Positions 16,079 through 29,064 are shown, counted from the stretch's first letter. The stretch: 64,000 bases of DNA from Micromonospora wenchangensis (GCF_002210435.1 NZ_MZMV01000032.1:1-64000), one strand, 5' to 3'. Made by a program: numbers and translations. Notes: generated by a model from the sequence alone, not told the origin.

Positions 16079-17260
16079 TCACCGGGTGAGGCCGACCAGC
16101 GTGGCCAGTCGCGCGACACCGGCCACGGTGGGCCGGCCCCGGGCGATCTCGGCGATCACCGCACGCGCCGCCGGTCGGCACCGCACCTCGGCCGGCGCGA
16201 TGCCGTCCGCGTCGACCAGCACCCGACCGGCCCCGAACAGGTCACCGACCTGGAGGTACGCCCGCGCGGCGTCGACCAGGTAGGCGGCCCGGTACTCGGC
16301 CGGCAGCAGCCGCCACCCCTCCCGACGGATCACCTGCTCGTGCCGGTAGACAGCCTCCCCACCGTCGCCCACCTCGACAGCCGCCACCACCCGGGCCAGC
16401 TCGACCACGACCGGCCCGAAGCAGATCCGGTGGGGATCGTCACCACCCCCGACCCGGGTGGCGATCTCCGCAGTCAGGTCGATCAGCTCGTCGGCCCGAT
16501 GGGTGTCGCCGTGCTCGGCGGCGGCAAGGGCGGCCTGGAGCAGCAGCGTCCCGCAGAGCGCCTGCCGCGCCACCGTGGCGTCGCGTACCGGCCTCGGGGC
16601 GACGCGACGCGCGGCGGCCACGGTCGCCGCGAGCGCCAACTGACCACGGCTCAGGGCGCGCAGCGCCTGCCCCACCGCCACGGCCGCCGTCCCCGCCAGT
16701 ACCGGATCATCGCCCGCCACGGCCATCGCCCGGTCGGCGGCCAGCCAGCCGAGGTCTGCCTCGCCGAGCTTCACCAGCACCGCCGAGGCGACCCGGTACG
16801 TCTGCACCAACAGCTCCGCCGCACCCTCGGGTGCTGTCGCGTACCGGCTCCGCACGGCGTCGAGCAACCCCGGCAGCGTCCGCACCACCTGCGCGTAATG
16901 CGCGTGCTGGTAGGTCAGCCAGGCGTGCTCGACGTGCCGTCGCAGTTCCGCCGATGACACCACCCCGGCAGCGACGTGGTAGCGGGCGAGGGCGGCCCGC
17001 AACCCGTCCACCCCGTCCCCTTCACCGACCCGCGCCGACGACGGCAGCCGGGTCCCGAGCAGTACCGCGGGGTCGACCCGCAACACCTCGGCGATCTCCT
17101 GGATCACCGAGTACCGGTCCAGCGCCCGGACCCCGCGTTCGACCTTGTCCACCCAGCTCTTCGACTTGCCGAGCCGGTCCGCGAGCATCTGTTGGGTCAT
17201 CCTCCGCCGCACCCGCCAGCGCGCCACCCGCCGCCCGACCGGCAGGTCGTCAGCGCCCAC
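16079..17260 (-). CDS. XRE-family regulator with TPR-like sensor region
   Basis: A 393-residue protein. The N-terminal Cro/C1-type HTH (about 5-65) is clear in MTQQMLADRLGKSKSWVDKVERG. The remaining 320 residues are alpha-helical repeats of TPR-like spacing (for example HAWLTYQHAHYAQVVRTLPGLLDAVR and AAYLVDAARAYLQVGDLFGAGRVLVDA). Such repeats bind peptides or partner proteins in actinobacterial regulators of this type. The GTG at 17260 lies within the last 11 bases of a small upstream gene, suggesting coupled translation. A second HTH-TPR regulator is divergent at 17630. Confidence 0.85.
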   Translation of the reverse strand: MGADDLPVGRRVARWRVRRRMTQQMLADRLGKSKSWVDKVERGVRALDRYSVIQEIAEVLRVDPAVLLGTRLPSSARVGEGDGVDGLRAALARYHVAAGVVSSAELRRHVEHAWLTYQHAHYAQVVRTLPGLLDAVRSRYATAPEGAAELLVQTYRVASAVLVKLGEADLGWLAADRAMAVAGDDPVLAGTAAVAVGQALRALSRGQLALAATVAAARRVAPRPVRDATVARQALCGTLLLQAALAAAEHGDTHRADELIDLTAEIATRVGGGDDPHRICFGPVVVELARVVAAVEVGDGGEAVYRHEQVIRREGWRLLPAEYRAAYLVDAARAYLQVGDLFGAGRVLVDADGIAPAEVRCRPAARAVIAEIARGRPTVAGVARLATLVGLTR

Positions 17261-17417
17261 GCCGCCACCGCCGATCCGGCACGGCGCGCGTCGTGTCCTC
17301 GACGGGTATCCGCTCCGCCTCGGCCAGCGCGAGAATGCGACGCTTGGCGGCCTCGTGCTCGGCGGCCTCGGCCTGCTCTCCCCGACTCGCGATCCGCTCA
17401 TTCCCCTGCTCACGCAT
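17250..17417 (-). CDS. Small hydrophilic protein upstream of the XRE regulator
   Basis: A 55-residue, highly charged, helix-forming protein (MREQGNERIASRGEQAEAAE... RILALAEAERIPVED) with a basic tail (RRWRRGR). It has no recognised family. The ATG at 17417 is chosen because GGAGG lies 5 bases before it; an in-frame GTG at 17435 has no such site. Its last 11 bases overlap the regulator's GTG start. It could be a partner or leader peptide of the regulator. Confidence 0.55.
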   Translation of the reverse strand: MREQGNERIASRGEQAEAAEHEAAKRRILALAEAERIPVEDTTRAVPDRRWRRGR

Positions 17418-17629
17418 ATCCGCCTCCGTCGACACTCCGGGGGCCTTCGCCGGCTCCCCTGATGGGCTCAGCGAAGTCGACCGCTGGTCGACCGACCAGA
17501 TGACGAGCTGTGTGCGCGATTGCGCCGCCCCTACCCCGGGTTGCGCGGGCTTGCGTGGGTCCCTGTCACGCCAGTTCTCCCTCTACGCTCGTCGCTGGTA
17601 GTAGCCAGTCGACTCCCGGGGGTAGATGA

Positions 17630-19006
17630 ATGGCGCGGTCGGTAACGAACAAGGCTCTTGATGCCCTGCTGTTCGCCGCTGGCTACGGCAATGCGCATGC
17701 CGCATTCGCCCGCCAGGTCAACCATGCGGGCCGGGCTCAGGGCATCTGGCGTTACGACGCGGCCAGCGTCTACTGGTGGCTTCGTGGACGTCGGCCAGCT
17801 GAGCACGTGCAGATCGCGATGGCGGAGACGATCGCCCGGAAGCTCAGCCGTCCCGTGGAGATTTCGGAACTCGGATTCGTCGGCACCGATCTCGCGGATG
17901 CCGCCTATCCCTCGACTGCCGGCGGTGCCATCGATGCTGCCGGACGGCTCTGGACGCTCCTCGCCCATCGGGTCAACTCACCGATCGGAGGGGTGTTCCA
18001 CAGCGGAGCGGCGCTACAGGCCGCGTTCGCTTGGCGGTACGACCTTCCCGACCCACAGGTGACCCGCGATGGGCGACCGTCGTTGACGGCGGCCGACATT
18101 CAACCGCTGCACCTCCTCGCCGGACACTTCGCCGACCTCGATCGACGCCACGGCGGCGGCTCCCCGCACACCCGCGCACTCATGGCCGATCTCCTCGCCC
18201 GGCAGGTAATTCCCATGTTGCATGGCGCCTATGCAGATGCTGTCGGGCGTGATCTCATGCGCGCCACCGCGGCGCTCTGCGGCCAGCTCGCCTTCATGTC
18301 CTACGACGCAGGTGAACACGGCATCGCCCAGCATCACGTCACCATCGCGCTACGACTCGCCAAGGCCGCAGATGACCGCCTCTACGGTGCACATCTCCTG
18401 GCAAACCTCGCCACTCAGGCGACTTATCTCGGGAGTACCCGGGACGCCGCCCGACTCGCGGAGGCAGCCGTCGAGGGGGCAGGCCGCGCCCCCGCTGCGG
18501 TCCGAGCCCGGCTCTACACCACGGCAGCCAGCGCATACGGCCGTTCCGGGGAGAGACGCGCCTGTCGAGCAGCGCTCGCCAAGGCAGAGCGGGCTGTCGA
18601 TCGGATGCGGAAGGACGAAAGCCCACAATGGGTGAGCTACTTCAGCCCGGCCCACCTCGCGGGTGCCACCCTGAAGTGCCTCAGCGACCTACGCCTGCAC
18701 CGGCAAGCACTACGGCACGCGTCCGACGCGGTCACCCTCGCCAGCCCGAATGCCCGGACGCGCGCATTACACAGCGCCCTGATCGCGCTGACCCATGCTC
18801 AGGCCGGAGACATCGAAGCAGCCTGTACCTGGGGCCGGGAGGCTGCACGACACGCGTCGCAGGTTAGCTCTGCCCGGGTGACGCAGCGCGTCCAGGAACT
18901 CACCGCCGTGTTGAACCCCCACCGAGCGATGGCCGACGTCCACGACCTCCTCAGCACGCTCGCACCCGTACCGTCATCGCGCCCGCACCCGGGGCCGTTG
19001 AAGTAA
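17630..19006 (+). CDS. HTH-TPR regulatory protein (actinobacterial developmental-regulator type)
   Basis: A 458-residue protein. Residues 1-85 form a degenerate XRE-like DNA-binding domain with the family pattern NKALDALLFAAGYG, YDAASVYWWLRGRRP and IARKLSRPVEISELGF. The rest is TPR-like helical repeats, for example HHVTIALRLAKAADDRLYGAHLLANL and RALHSALIALTHAQAGDIEAACTWG. Proteins of this shape, such as NsdA-like ones, modulate development or secondary metabolism in streptomycetes; the role here is inferred from architecture only. By eye, codon use is less GC-biased than in neighbouring genes, which may mean transfer. The NUDIX gene follows 39 bases downstream and may be co-transcribed. Confidence 0.8.
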   Translation: MARSVTNKALDALLFAAGYGNAHAAFARQVNHAGRAQGIWRYDAASVYWWLRGRRPAEHVQIAMAETIARKLSRPVEISELGFVGTDLADAAYPSTAGGAIDAAGRLWTLLAHRVNSPIGGVFHSGAALQAAFAWRYDLPDPQVTRDGRPSLTAADIQPLHLLAGHFADLDRRHGGGSPHTRALMADLLARQVIPMLHGAYADAVGRDLMRATAALCGQLAFMSYDAGEHGIAQHHVTIALRLAKAADDRLYGAHLLANLATQATYLGSTRDAARLAEAAVEGAGRAPAAVRARLYTTAASAYGRSGERRACRAALAKAERAVDRMRKDESPQWVSYFSPAHLAGATLKCLSDLRLHRQALRHASDAVTLASPNARTRALHSALIALTHAQAGDIEAACTWGREAARHASQVSSARVTQRVQELTAVLNPHRAMADVHDLLSTLAPVPSSRPHPGPLK

Positions 19007-19045
19007 CGCAAGCTCGCATCGACACCTCCGGCTAACGTCACACAC

Positions 19046-19546
19046 GTGACGTGGACGGAGCCCAGCACCTGGTATGCGAACCTGCCCGCCTTCCATGCCG
19101 CCACGGCCGCCTTCATCACCGACGCGGTGGGCGATGTGCTCCTCGTCAAGCCCACCTACCGCGATCACTGGGCCTTCCCGGGCGGGTACGTGGAACAGGA
19201 CGAGTACCCGCACCAGGCATGTGCCCGCGAAGCCCGGGAAGAACTCGGCATCGCCGTGGCGGTGGGTGAGCTACTTGTCGTGGACTGGGCACCCCCGGCC
19301 GGGCAACGGCCGCGTGCCCTCGTCCACTTCACCTTCGACTGTGGGACCGTCACCCGACACGACGGTTTCACCCTGCCGAGGCAGGAGATCGAAGACGCTG
19401 GTTTCTTCGCACCTGACGAAGCCCAACAACGCCTTCCCGGCAACGTCGCCCCACGGGTGGGTGCCGCGATTCGCGCACGAACCCGTCGTACCCCGATCTA
19501 CCTCGCCGACGGCGGAACCGCTGCACGGCAATGCCGGCAGGATTGA
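19046..19546 (+). CDS. NUDIX hydrolase
   Basis: A 166-residue protein with a complete NUDIX box: GGYVEQDEYPHQACAREARE (48-67), then ELGI. This follows G-x5-E-x7-REUxEExGU, with the Glu residues that bind Mg2+ for pyrophosphate-bond hydrolysis. Family substrates are nucleoside diphosphates linked to X; the specific one is not evident. The GTG start has no clear ribosome site, and a TAACGT -10-like box lies 7 bases before it, so a leaderless transcript is possible. It lies close behind the HTH-TPR regulator. Confidence 0.9.
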   Translation: MTWTEPSTWYANLPAFHAATAAFITDAVGDVLLVKPTYRDHWAFPGGYVEQDEYPHQACAREAREELGIAVAVGELLVVDWAPPAGQRPRALVHFTFDCGTVTRHDGFTLPRQEIEDAGFFAPDEAQQRLPGNVAPRVGAAIRARTRRTPIYLADGGTAARQCRQD

Positions 19547-19635
19547 TCTACCCGAGACCTTCCCGACCTTTTCCTGCCTGCTGTGGGCCGGCGTGAGCGG
19601 CCGGGTCTGGAGCCTCATCGTGGCTTCCGCCGCGC

Positions 19636-21369
19636 TCAGAGCGCCACGATCGCCGCCGTCTCCGCCGGCAGCTCGACCCGGTCGCGCATCACCGTGACGC
19701 CCTCCCCGGTGGTGAGCAGCACCCGGCGGGCCACCCCGGGCAGGGTGACCCGCTGCGGCCGGCCGGCAAGGTTCGCCACCACCAGGCACTCGCCCCGGCG
19801 AACCACCAGGAACTGGTCGCCGTGGCGTACCTGCATGCGGTGCAGCCGGGGGTCGGACAGGTCGGCCCGGTTCTTGCGCAGCGCGATCAGCCGCCGGTAG
19901 AACTCGTACATCTCGCGGTGTTCGGGTTTGTCCAGCTCGGCCCAGTCGAGCCGGGAGCGGAGGAAGGTCTGCGGGTCCTGCGGGTCGGGCACGTCACCCG
20001 GCGGCCAGCCGTGCGCGGCGAACTCCCGCCGCCGGCCGGTGGCCACCGCCGCCGCCAGCTCCGGCTCCGGGTGACTGGTGAAGAACTGCCACGGGGTGCT
20101 GGCCGCCCACTCCTCCCCCATGAACAGCATCGGGGTGAAGGGCGCGGTCAGCAGCAGCATCGCCCCGACCCGCAGCAGCGCGGGCGACAGCCCGGCGGAG
20201 ATCCGGTCGCCGGTGGCCCGGTTGCCGACCTGGTCGTGGTTCTGCAGGTACGCAACGAACCGGTGCCCGGGGACGGTGTGCCGGTCCACCGGGCGGCCGT
20301 GGGTGCGGTTGCGGAAGCTGGACCAGGTGCCGGCGTGGAAGAACGCCCCGGTCAGCACGTCGGTCAGGCACTCCAGCGAGCCGAAGTCGCCGTAGTAGCC
20401 CTGCCGTTCCCCGGTGAGCAGGGTGTGCAGGGCGTGGTGGGCGTCGTCGTTCCACTGCGCGTGCAGGCCGTAGCCGCCGGCCTCCCGGGCGGTGATCAGC
20501 CGGGGGTCGTTGAGGTCGGACTCGGCGATCAGCGACAGCGGGCGGCCCAGGTGGGTGGCGAGCGAATCCACCTCGACCGCCAGCTGCTCCAGCAGGTGGG
20601 TGGCCCGGGTGTCGGGCATCGCGTGCACGGCGTCGAGCCGCAGGCCGTCGACGTGGTAGTCGCGCAGCCACATCAGCACCGAGTCGATGATGTAGCGGCG
20701 CACCCCGTCGGAGTGCGGGCCGTCCAGGTTGACCGTGCGGCCCCACGGGTTGCTCTGCTCGCTCAGGTACGGCGCGAAGTTCGGCGCGTAGGCCCCGGAG
20801 GGCCCGAAATGGTTGTAGACGACGTCGAGGATCACCCCCAGACCCTTGGCGTGGGCGGCGTCGACAAGCCGTTTCAGCCCGTCCGGCCCGCCGTAGGGTT
20901 CGTGCGGGGCGAACCAGCAGACCCCGTCGTAGCCCCAGTTGTGCTCGCCGTTGAAGGCGTTGACCGGGAGCAACTCGATCAGGTCGACGCCGAGGTCGAC
21001 CAGGTGGTCGAGGCGGTCGATCGCCGCGTCGAAGGTGCCCTGCGGGGTGAACGTGCCGATGTGCAGCTCGTAGAGGATGCTGCCGGACAGTTGCCGGCCG
21101 GTCCAGCCCTGGTCGGTCCAATCGAAGGCGGCGTGGTCGTAGCGCCGGCTAGGCCCGTGCACCCCGGCCGGCTGCCACGCCGAACGCGGGTCGGGCAGCG
21201 GGGTGTCCTCGTCATCGAGCAGGAACGCGTAGTCGGTGCCGGGGCCGGCGTCGGGCACCTCGACCCGCCACCACCCGTCCGGCCCGGCCCGCATGTCATG
21301 GTCGGCGACGCCGGGCAGACGCAGCCGGAGCCGGGCGACGTCGGGCGCCCAGACGGTGAACTCGGTCAT
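19636..21369 (-). CDS. treZ: Malto-oligosyltrehalose trehalohydrolase
   Basis: A 577-residue GH13 enzyme that releases trehalose from maltooligosyl-trehalose, the second step of the TreY-TreZ route. The N-terminal beta-sandwich (1-95) is followed by the catalytic barrel with VILDVVYNHFGP (about 179-190), the nucleophile Asp246 in DGLRLDAVHA, the acid/base Glu283 in LIAESDLND and YLQNHDQVGNR near 370. Length and order match the family. The ATG at 21369 overlaps the treY stop (ATGA), so it is the third gene of the glgX-treY-treZ operon. Confidence 0.97.
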   Translation of the reverse strand: MTEFTVWAPDVARLRLRLPGVADHDMRAGPDGWWRVEVPDAGPGTDYAFLLDDEDTPLPDPRSAWQPAGVHGPSRRYDHAAFDWTDQGWTGRQLSGSILYELHIGTFTPQGTFDAAIDRLDHLVDLGVDLIELLPVNAFNGEHNWGYDGVCWFAPHEPYGGPDGLKRLVDAAHAKGLGVILDVVYNHFGPSGAYAPNFAPYLSEQSNPWGRTVNLDGPHSDGVRRYIIDSVLMWLRDYHVDGLRLDAVHAMPDTRATHLLEQLAVEVDSLATHLGRPLSLIAESDLNDPRLITAREAGGYGLHAQWNDDAHHALHTLLTGERQGYYGDFGSLECLTDVLTGAFFHAGTWSSFRNRTHGRPVDRHTVPGHRFVAYLQNHDQVGNRATGDRISAGLSPALLRVGAMLLLTAPFTPMLFMGEEWAASTPWQFFTSHPEPELAAAVATGRRREFAAHGWPPGDVPDPQDPQTFLRSRLDWAELDKPEHREMYEFYRRLIALRKNRADLSDPRLHRMQVRHGDQFLVVRRGECLVVANLAGRPQRVTLPGVARRVLLTTGEGVTVMRDRVELPAETAAIVAL

Positions 21370-23726
21370 GCGGCAGCCTCCGCGGGGTCGGTGGGAGCCA
21401 GCAGGGCGGTGGGCGCGAGCACGGCGGTGGGCGCGAGCAGGGCCACCGGATAGGTGTCCAGCAGATCATGAAGGAGCAGCTCAGACCCACTGTAGACCTG
21501 GCCGGTGAACACGTCGGTAACACTGTTGCCGGGCATCGACAGGCGGGTGTCGCGCCAGCCGCCGTCGCGGGCCAGCCCCACCGGCAGCCGGGTGGCCACC
21601 GCGACCGCCCCACCCCGGTCGAAGGCGACCACGTGCGCGGCGGCCGGCCCGTGCGCGGCGACCGGCCGGTAACCGTCGAACAGCTCCGGGTGGTCGCGGC
21701 GCAGCCGCAGCGTGCGGGAGACCACCAGCAGCTTGGCCGCGCCGTCGGCGGCCACCGCCGGCTGCCAGCCGGCATCGAGCCGGGCCAGCAGCTCCCGGCG
21801 TACGGCGAAGTCGACCGGGCGGCGGTTGTCCGGGTCGACCAGGGAGTTCTCCCACAGCTCGGTGCCCTGGTAGGTGTCGGGCACCCCGGGCATGGCGAGC
21901 TGCACCAGCTTCTGCCCGAGCGCGTTGGACCAGCCGGCCGGGGTGACCGCGTCGACGAACCCGGTGATCTCCGCGTGCAGTTGCGGGTCGTCGTACATCC
22001 GGTCGACCAGGTCGTGCAGGTCGCGTTCGAAGGTCGGGTCGGGGTCGGCCCAGCTCGTCGACACCGACGCCTCCCGGGCCGCCTTCTCCACGTACGCGTG
22101 CAGCCGCTCCCGGTCGATCGGCCAGGCGCCCACTGCGGTCTGCCACACCAGGTGGGCGAACGCCGGATCGGCCAGCGGCACGCGGGCCGTCCAGTCGCCG
22201 ACCTGCTCCGCCCAGCGGGCCGGCAGCTCGGCGAGCACGGCGAGCCGGGCCCGGACGTCCTCACCGCGCTTGGTGTCGTGGGTCGACAGCGTGGTCATGC
22301 CCGTCGGCCAGCGGACCTGCCTGGCGGCGGCGAACCGGTGGAACTCCGCCGGGGGCACCCCGAAGTGGGCGGGTGAGCCGCCGACCTCGTTCAGCGCCAC
22401 GAACCGGCTCCACCGGTAGTAGGCGGTGTCCTCCACCCCCTTGGCCATCACCGCGCCGGTGAGCTGCGGGAACCGGGCGGCCAGCTCGTGCCCGGGACGC
22501 CGCAGCAGGGCGGTCACCGCGTCGAGGGTGGCGGTGAGGTCGGGTCGGCGGCGGCCCGCCTCGGCACGGGCGGCGGCCAGGTGCCGGGCCCCGTGCGGCG
22601 GGTAGCCGCGGTAGACCGGGAAGCAGGCGGCCAGCTCCGCCAGGGCTGCCCGGGTGGCGTCGGGGTCGAGGTCGGGGGCGAGGGCGGCGAGCCGGCCCAG
22701 TTCGGCGGCGAGCAGCCGGGTGGCGGCCGCCAGCTTGGTGGCGTGGGTGAGATCCTGCCAGGACGTGTGGTGACCGGTGAGCCGGGCGTCGAGGGCGGTG
22801 AAGTCGCCCTCGGCCCGCCCGTCGACGAACAGCCCGCAGACCGCGGCCAGCGCGTCGTAGCCGGTGGTGCCGTCGACCGGCCAGTCGGGCAGCTCCTCGC
22901 CGTACTCCAGGATCTTCTCCACCACCAGCCAGGCGTGCGGGGCGGCGGCGCGCAACCGGGCCAGGTAGCCGGCCGGGTCGCGCAGGCCGTCGGGGTGGTC
23001 GACGCGGATGCCGTCGACCTCACCGGCGGCCACCCAGCGCAGCACCTCGGCGTGGGTGGCGTCGAAGACCGCCGGGTCCTCCACCCGCAGCCCGGCCAGG
23101 TCGGACACGGCGAAGAACCGGCGGTACGTCAGCTCGGTGTCGCCGCGCCGCCAAGAGACCAGCTCGTAGTGCTGCCGGTCGTGCACCTCGCGGGGGCTGC
23201 CGTCGCCGGTGCCGTCGGCGACCGGGAACCGGTGCTCGTGGTAGCGCAGCTCCCCGTCGACCAGCTTGAGGTCGTCGACGGCGTCGGGGCTGTCGGCGAG
23301 CACCGGCAGCAGCAGCCGGCCCCGCTCCCAGTCGATGTCGAACCAGTCGGCGTACGCCGACGCCCGGCCCCGGCGCAGCACGTCCCACCAGGCCGGGTTC
23401 GCCGCCGGCTGGGCGACCCCGGCATGGTTGGGCACGATGTCGACGACCAGGCCGAGCCCGGCCGCCCGCGACGCCCGGACCAGCCGCTGCCGGCCGGCCT
23501 CCCCGCCCAGCTCCGGGTTGGTGGCGCGGTGGTCGACCACGTCGTAGCCGTGCGCGGAGCCGGGGGTGGCGGTGAGCAGGGGCGCGGTGTAGAGGTGGGT
23601 GACGCCCAGGTCGGCGAGCCAGTCGGCCAGCGCGGCGGTGGTGTCGAGGTCGAACCCGGGTCGGACCTGGACGCGGTAGGTCGACCCGACCGTCGCCGTC
23701 GAGTCGGGTCGGGGCTGTGCGGGCAT
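21366..23726 (-). CDS. treY: Malto-oligosyltrehalose synthase
   Basis: A 786-residue GH13 enzyme that converts the reducing-end alpha-1,4 bond of a maltodextrin into alpha,alpha-1,1, making maltooligosyl-trehalose. The start TYRVQVRPGFDLDTTAALADW and the VDIVPNHAGVA, DGIRVDHPDGLRDP, EKILEYGEELP and MTTLSTHDTKRGEDVRARL motifs are all diagnostic. Its ATG comes one base after the glgX stop, and its end overlaps treZ by 4 bases. The last residues contain a short tandem repeat (LAPTAVLAPTALLAPT) not expected in the family, produced by an 18-bp DNA repeat near 21390-21440. Confidence 0.97.
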   Translation of the reverse strand: MPAQPRPDSTATVGSTYRVQVRPGFDLDTTAALADWLADLGVTHLYTAPLLTATPGSAHGYDVVDHRATNPELGGEAGRQRLVRASRAAGLGLVVDIVPNHAGVAQPAANPAWWDVLRRGRASAYADWFDIDWERGRLLLPVLADSPDAVDDLKLVDGELRYHEHRFPVADGTGDGSPREVHDRQHYELVSWRRGDTELTYRRFFAVSDLAGLRVEDPAVFDATHAEVLRWVAAGEVDGIRVDHPDGLRDPAGYLARLRAAAPHAWLVVEKILEYGEELPDWPVDGTTGYDALAAVCGLFVDGRAEGDFTALDARLTGHHTSWQDLTHATKLAAATRLLAAELGRLAALAPDLDPDATRAALAELAACFPVYRGYPPHGARHLAAARAEAGRRRPDLTATLDAVTALLRRPGHELAARFPQLTGAVMAKGVEDTAYYRWSRFVALNEVGGSPAHFGVPPAEFHRFAAARQVRWPTGMTTLSTHDTKRGEDVRARLAVLAELPARWAEQVGDWTARVPLADPAFAHLVWQTAVGAWPIDRERLHAYVEKAAREASVSTSWADPDPTFERDLHDLVDRMYDDPQLHAEITGFVDAVTPAGWSNALGQKLVQLAMPGVPDTYQGTELWENSLVDPDNRRPVDFAVRRELLARLDAGWQPAVAADGAAKLLVVSRTLRLRRDHPELFDGYRPVAAHGPAAAHVVAFDRGGAVAVATRLPVGLARDGGWRDTRLSMPGNSVTDVFTGQVYSGSELLLHDLLDTYPVALLAPTAVLAPTALLAPTDPAEAAA

Positions 23727-23727
23727 G

Positions 23728-25848
<2,121 letters not shown>

Positions 25849-26170
25849 GTCGCTCCTTAGGCCCATGATCATGAGCACACCGGCCGGGTCGGAGACCGCC
25901 GGTGCGCACGCCACTGATGCCCCGCGGCCGGTCCGGCCAACCCACCCGTTCGGACGACGCCCGACATCCGCCCGTCCGAGGGGTCACGCACCGTCGGGTG
26001 TCGTCCGTCACGATAGGCCCTTTCGAGATGCGCCGGGCCGCGTGATGCCCTTTGCTTGACGCGGACGCGCCCGCGTGGGTGGGTCCGCCCTCGGCCCCGG
26101 CCATCCCACCACCATCCCTTCCGCCGTCATCGTTGCCGGCGCGACCCTGTGTGCACGGACGGAGATCGAT
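25849..26170. other. Divergent intergenic region between glgX and the GT4 gene
   Basis: These 322 bases must hold the promoters for the glgX-treY-treZ operon and the GT4 gene. I see the glgX ribosome site at 25853-25858, a CTTGACG box near 26053 that could be a -35 element for the GT4 transcript, and the GT4 ribosome site GGAG at 26161-26164. Frames extend into the region from both genes, but their sequence is not conserved-looking. No clear operator is visible. Confidence 0.5.
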
Positions 26171-27577
26171 GTGACCACCCTGCGGGTCGACGACCAGTTC
26201 GCGACCGCTGTGGACCGGACCTGCCGGCCCACCCCCACCTCCCGGCCCCAGGTCCCCCAGCAGGGCGGCGGCTCCGGCGTGCCCCCGCGCACCCGGCGCA
26301 TCCTGATGCTGTCCTGGGAGTACCCGCCGGTGCTGGTGGGCGGGCTCGGCCGGCACGTGCACGCCCTGTCGGTGGCGCTGGCCGCCGCCGGGCACGAGGT
26401 CACCGTGGTCACCCGGCACACCGACGGCGCCCCGCTGGAGGAGTACGCCGACGGCGTGCGGATCGTCCGGGCGGCCGAGGACCCGGTGACCTTCCCGCTG
26501 GCCACCGACTCGTTGCTGGCCTGGACGATGGCGTTCAACCACACCCTGACCCGGGCCGCGCTGCGGGCCGCCGAGTCCGGCGCGTACGACGTGATCCACG
26601 CCCACGACTGGCTGGTCGCGCACACCGCCATGACGCTGCGCGCGCACCTGGACGTGCCGCTGGTCAGCACCATCCACGCCACCGAGGCCGGCCGGCACCA
26701 GGGCTGGCTGCCGGGCGAGATGAACCGCACCATCCACGGGGTGGAGCAGTGGCTGGCCGCCGAGTCCGGCCGGGTGATCGTCTGCTCCGGGTACATGCGC
26801 GACGAGGTCAACGCGCTGTTCGACGTGCCGATCGGCCGGGTCGACGTGGTGCCCAACGGGGTCGAGCCGCACCGGTGGAAGGTGCCGGCCTCGGCGGTCA
26901 CCTCGGCCCGCGCCCGGTTCGCCGGGGACGGCCCGCTGGTCACCTTCGCCGGCCGGCTGGTCTACGAGAAGGGCGTCCAGCACCTGCTCGCCGGCCTGCC
27001 CCGGCTGCGTGAGCGGCACCCCGGCCTGCGCGCGGTGATCGTCGGTGACGGGCCGTACAAGGCCCAACTGGAGGCCGAGGTGCACCGGCTCGGGCTGGGC
27101 GGCACGGTCGCCATGCCGGGCTTCCTCGGCGGCACCGACCTGCCGGCCGTGATGGCCGCCTCGGACTGCTTCGCGGTGCCCAGCATCTACGAGCCGTTCG
27201 GGATGGTCGCCCTGGAGGGGGCGGCGGCCGGCGCGCCGCTCGCGGTCGCCGAGACCGGCGGGCTGGCCGAGATCGTCGAGCCGGGGGTGACCGGGGTGAC
27301 CTTCGCCCCGGAGGACCCGGCCGACCTCACCGAGGCCGTGCACGCGCTGCTGTCGGACCGGGAGCGTGCCCGGGTGCTCGCCCGCCGGGCCCGCGCCATG
27401 GTCCACGAGCAGTACGGCTGGTCGGCGATCGCCCAGCGCACCGCGACGGCGTACGCCTCGGCGATCGCCGGGGACGCCGCGTTCACCGCGCAGCGTGCCG
27501 AGCAGCGGATGGCCACCGGCCGGGTCACCGCCCCGATCCCGGCGGGCAACCTGCTCGTCGCCGCCGGCCTGCGCTGA
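26171..27577 (+). CDS. GT4 glycosyltransferase (glycogen/maltodextrin synthase-like)
   Basis: A 468-residue GT-B fold enzyme. The N-terminal donor motif reads LSWEYPPVLVGGLGRHVHAL (about 46-65). The C-terminal half has DVVPNGVEPHRW, FAGRLVYEKGVQHLL and the family 4 E-x7-E motif in EPFGMVALEGAAAG. Related actinobacterial GT4 proteins elongate alpha-1,4-glucans or make maltose-1-phosphate. Its position opposite the glycogen-trehalose operon supports an alpha-glucan role, but the exact acceptor is not proven. The GTG at 26171 is chosen because GGAG lies 6 bases upstream. A strong hairpin terminator follows the stop. Confidence 0.85.
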   Translation: MTTLRVDDQFATAVDRTCRPTPTSRPQVPQQGGGSGVPPRTRRILMLSWEYPPVLVGGLGRHVHALSVALAAAGHEVTVVTRHTDGAPLEEYADGVRIVRAAEDPVTFPLATDSLLAWTMAFNHTLTRAALRAAESGAYDVIHAHDWLVAHTAMTLRAHLDVPLVSTIHATEAGRHQGWLPGEMNRTIHGVEQWLAAESGRVIVCSGYMRDEVNALFDVPIGRVDVVPNGVEPHRWKVPASAVTSARARFAGDGPLVTFAGRLVYEKGVQHLLAGLPRLRERHPGLRAVIVGDGPYKAQLEAEVHRLGLGGTVAMPGFLGGTDLPAVMAASDCFAVPSIYEPFGMVALEGAAAGAPLAVAETGGLAEIVEPGVTGVTFAPEDPADLTEAVHALLSDRERARVLARRARAMVHEQYGWSAIAQRTATAYASAIAGDAAFTAQRAEQRMATGRVTAPIPAGNLLVAAGLR

Positions 27578-27589
27578 CACCGCAGCGTC

Positions 27590-27638
27590 CACGACGAAGG
27601 CCGCCGACCCCGCTGCGGGGTCGGCGGCCTTCGTCGTG
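27590..27638. terminator. Strong bidirectional hairpin terminator
   Basis: Two 23-base arms, 27590-27612 and 27616-27638, are exact reverse complements around the 3-base loop CTG. The hairpin fills the space between the convergent GT4 gene (ends 27577) and citrate synthase (ends 27646), so it should stop both transcripts. Confidence 0.9.
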
Positions 27639-27645
27639 ACCGGGG

Positions 27646-28929
<1,284 letters not shown>

Positions 28930-29064
28930 GTGGTTCCTCGCTTCGCCGGCGAATCTTCGTTGAATTGCCTTCGCTTTTACCGTAATCGCGGTCGCGGGGA
29001 TACCGCCCGCCGTGGTTCTGCGGTGAGGTATGCGTCACCCGTTTCCCGACCCGGCGGCGCGGAA

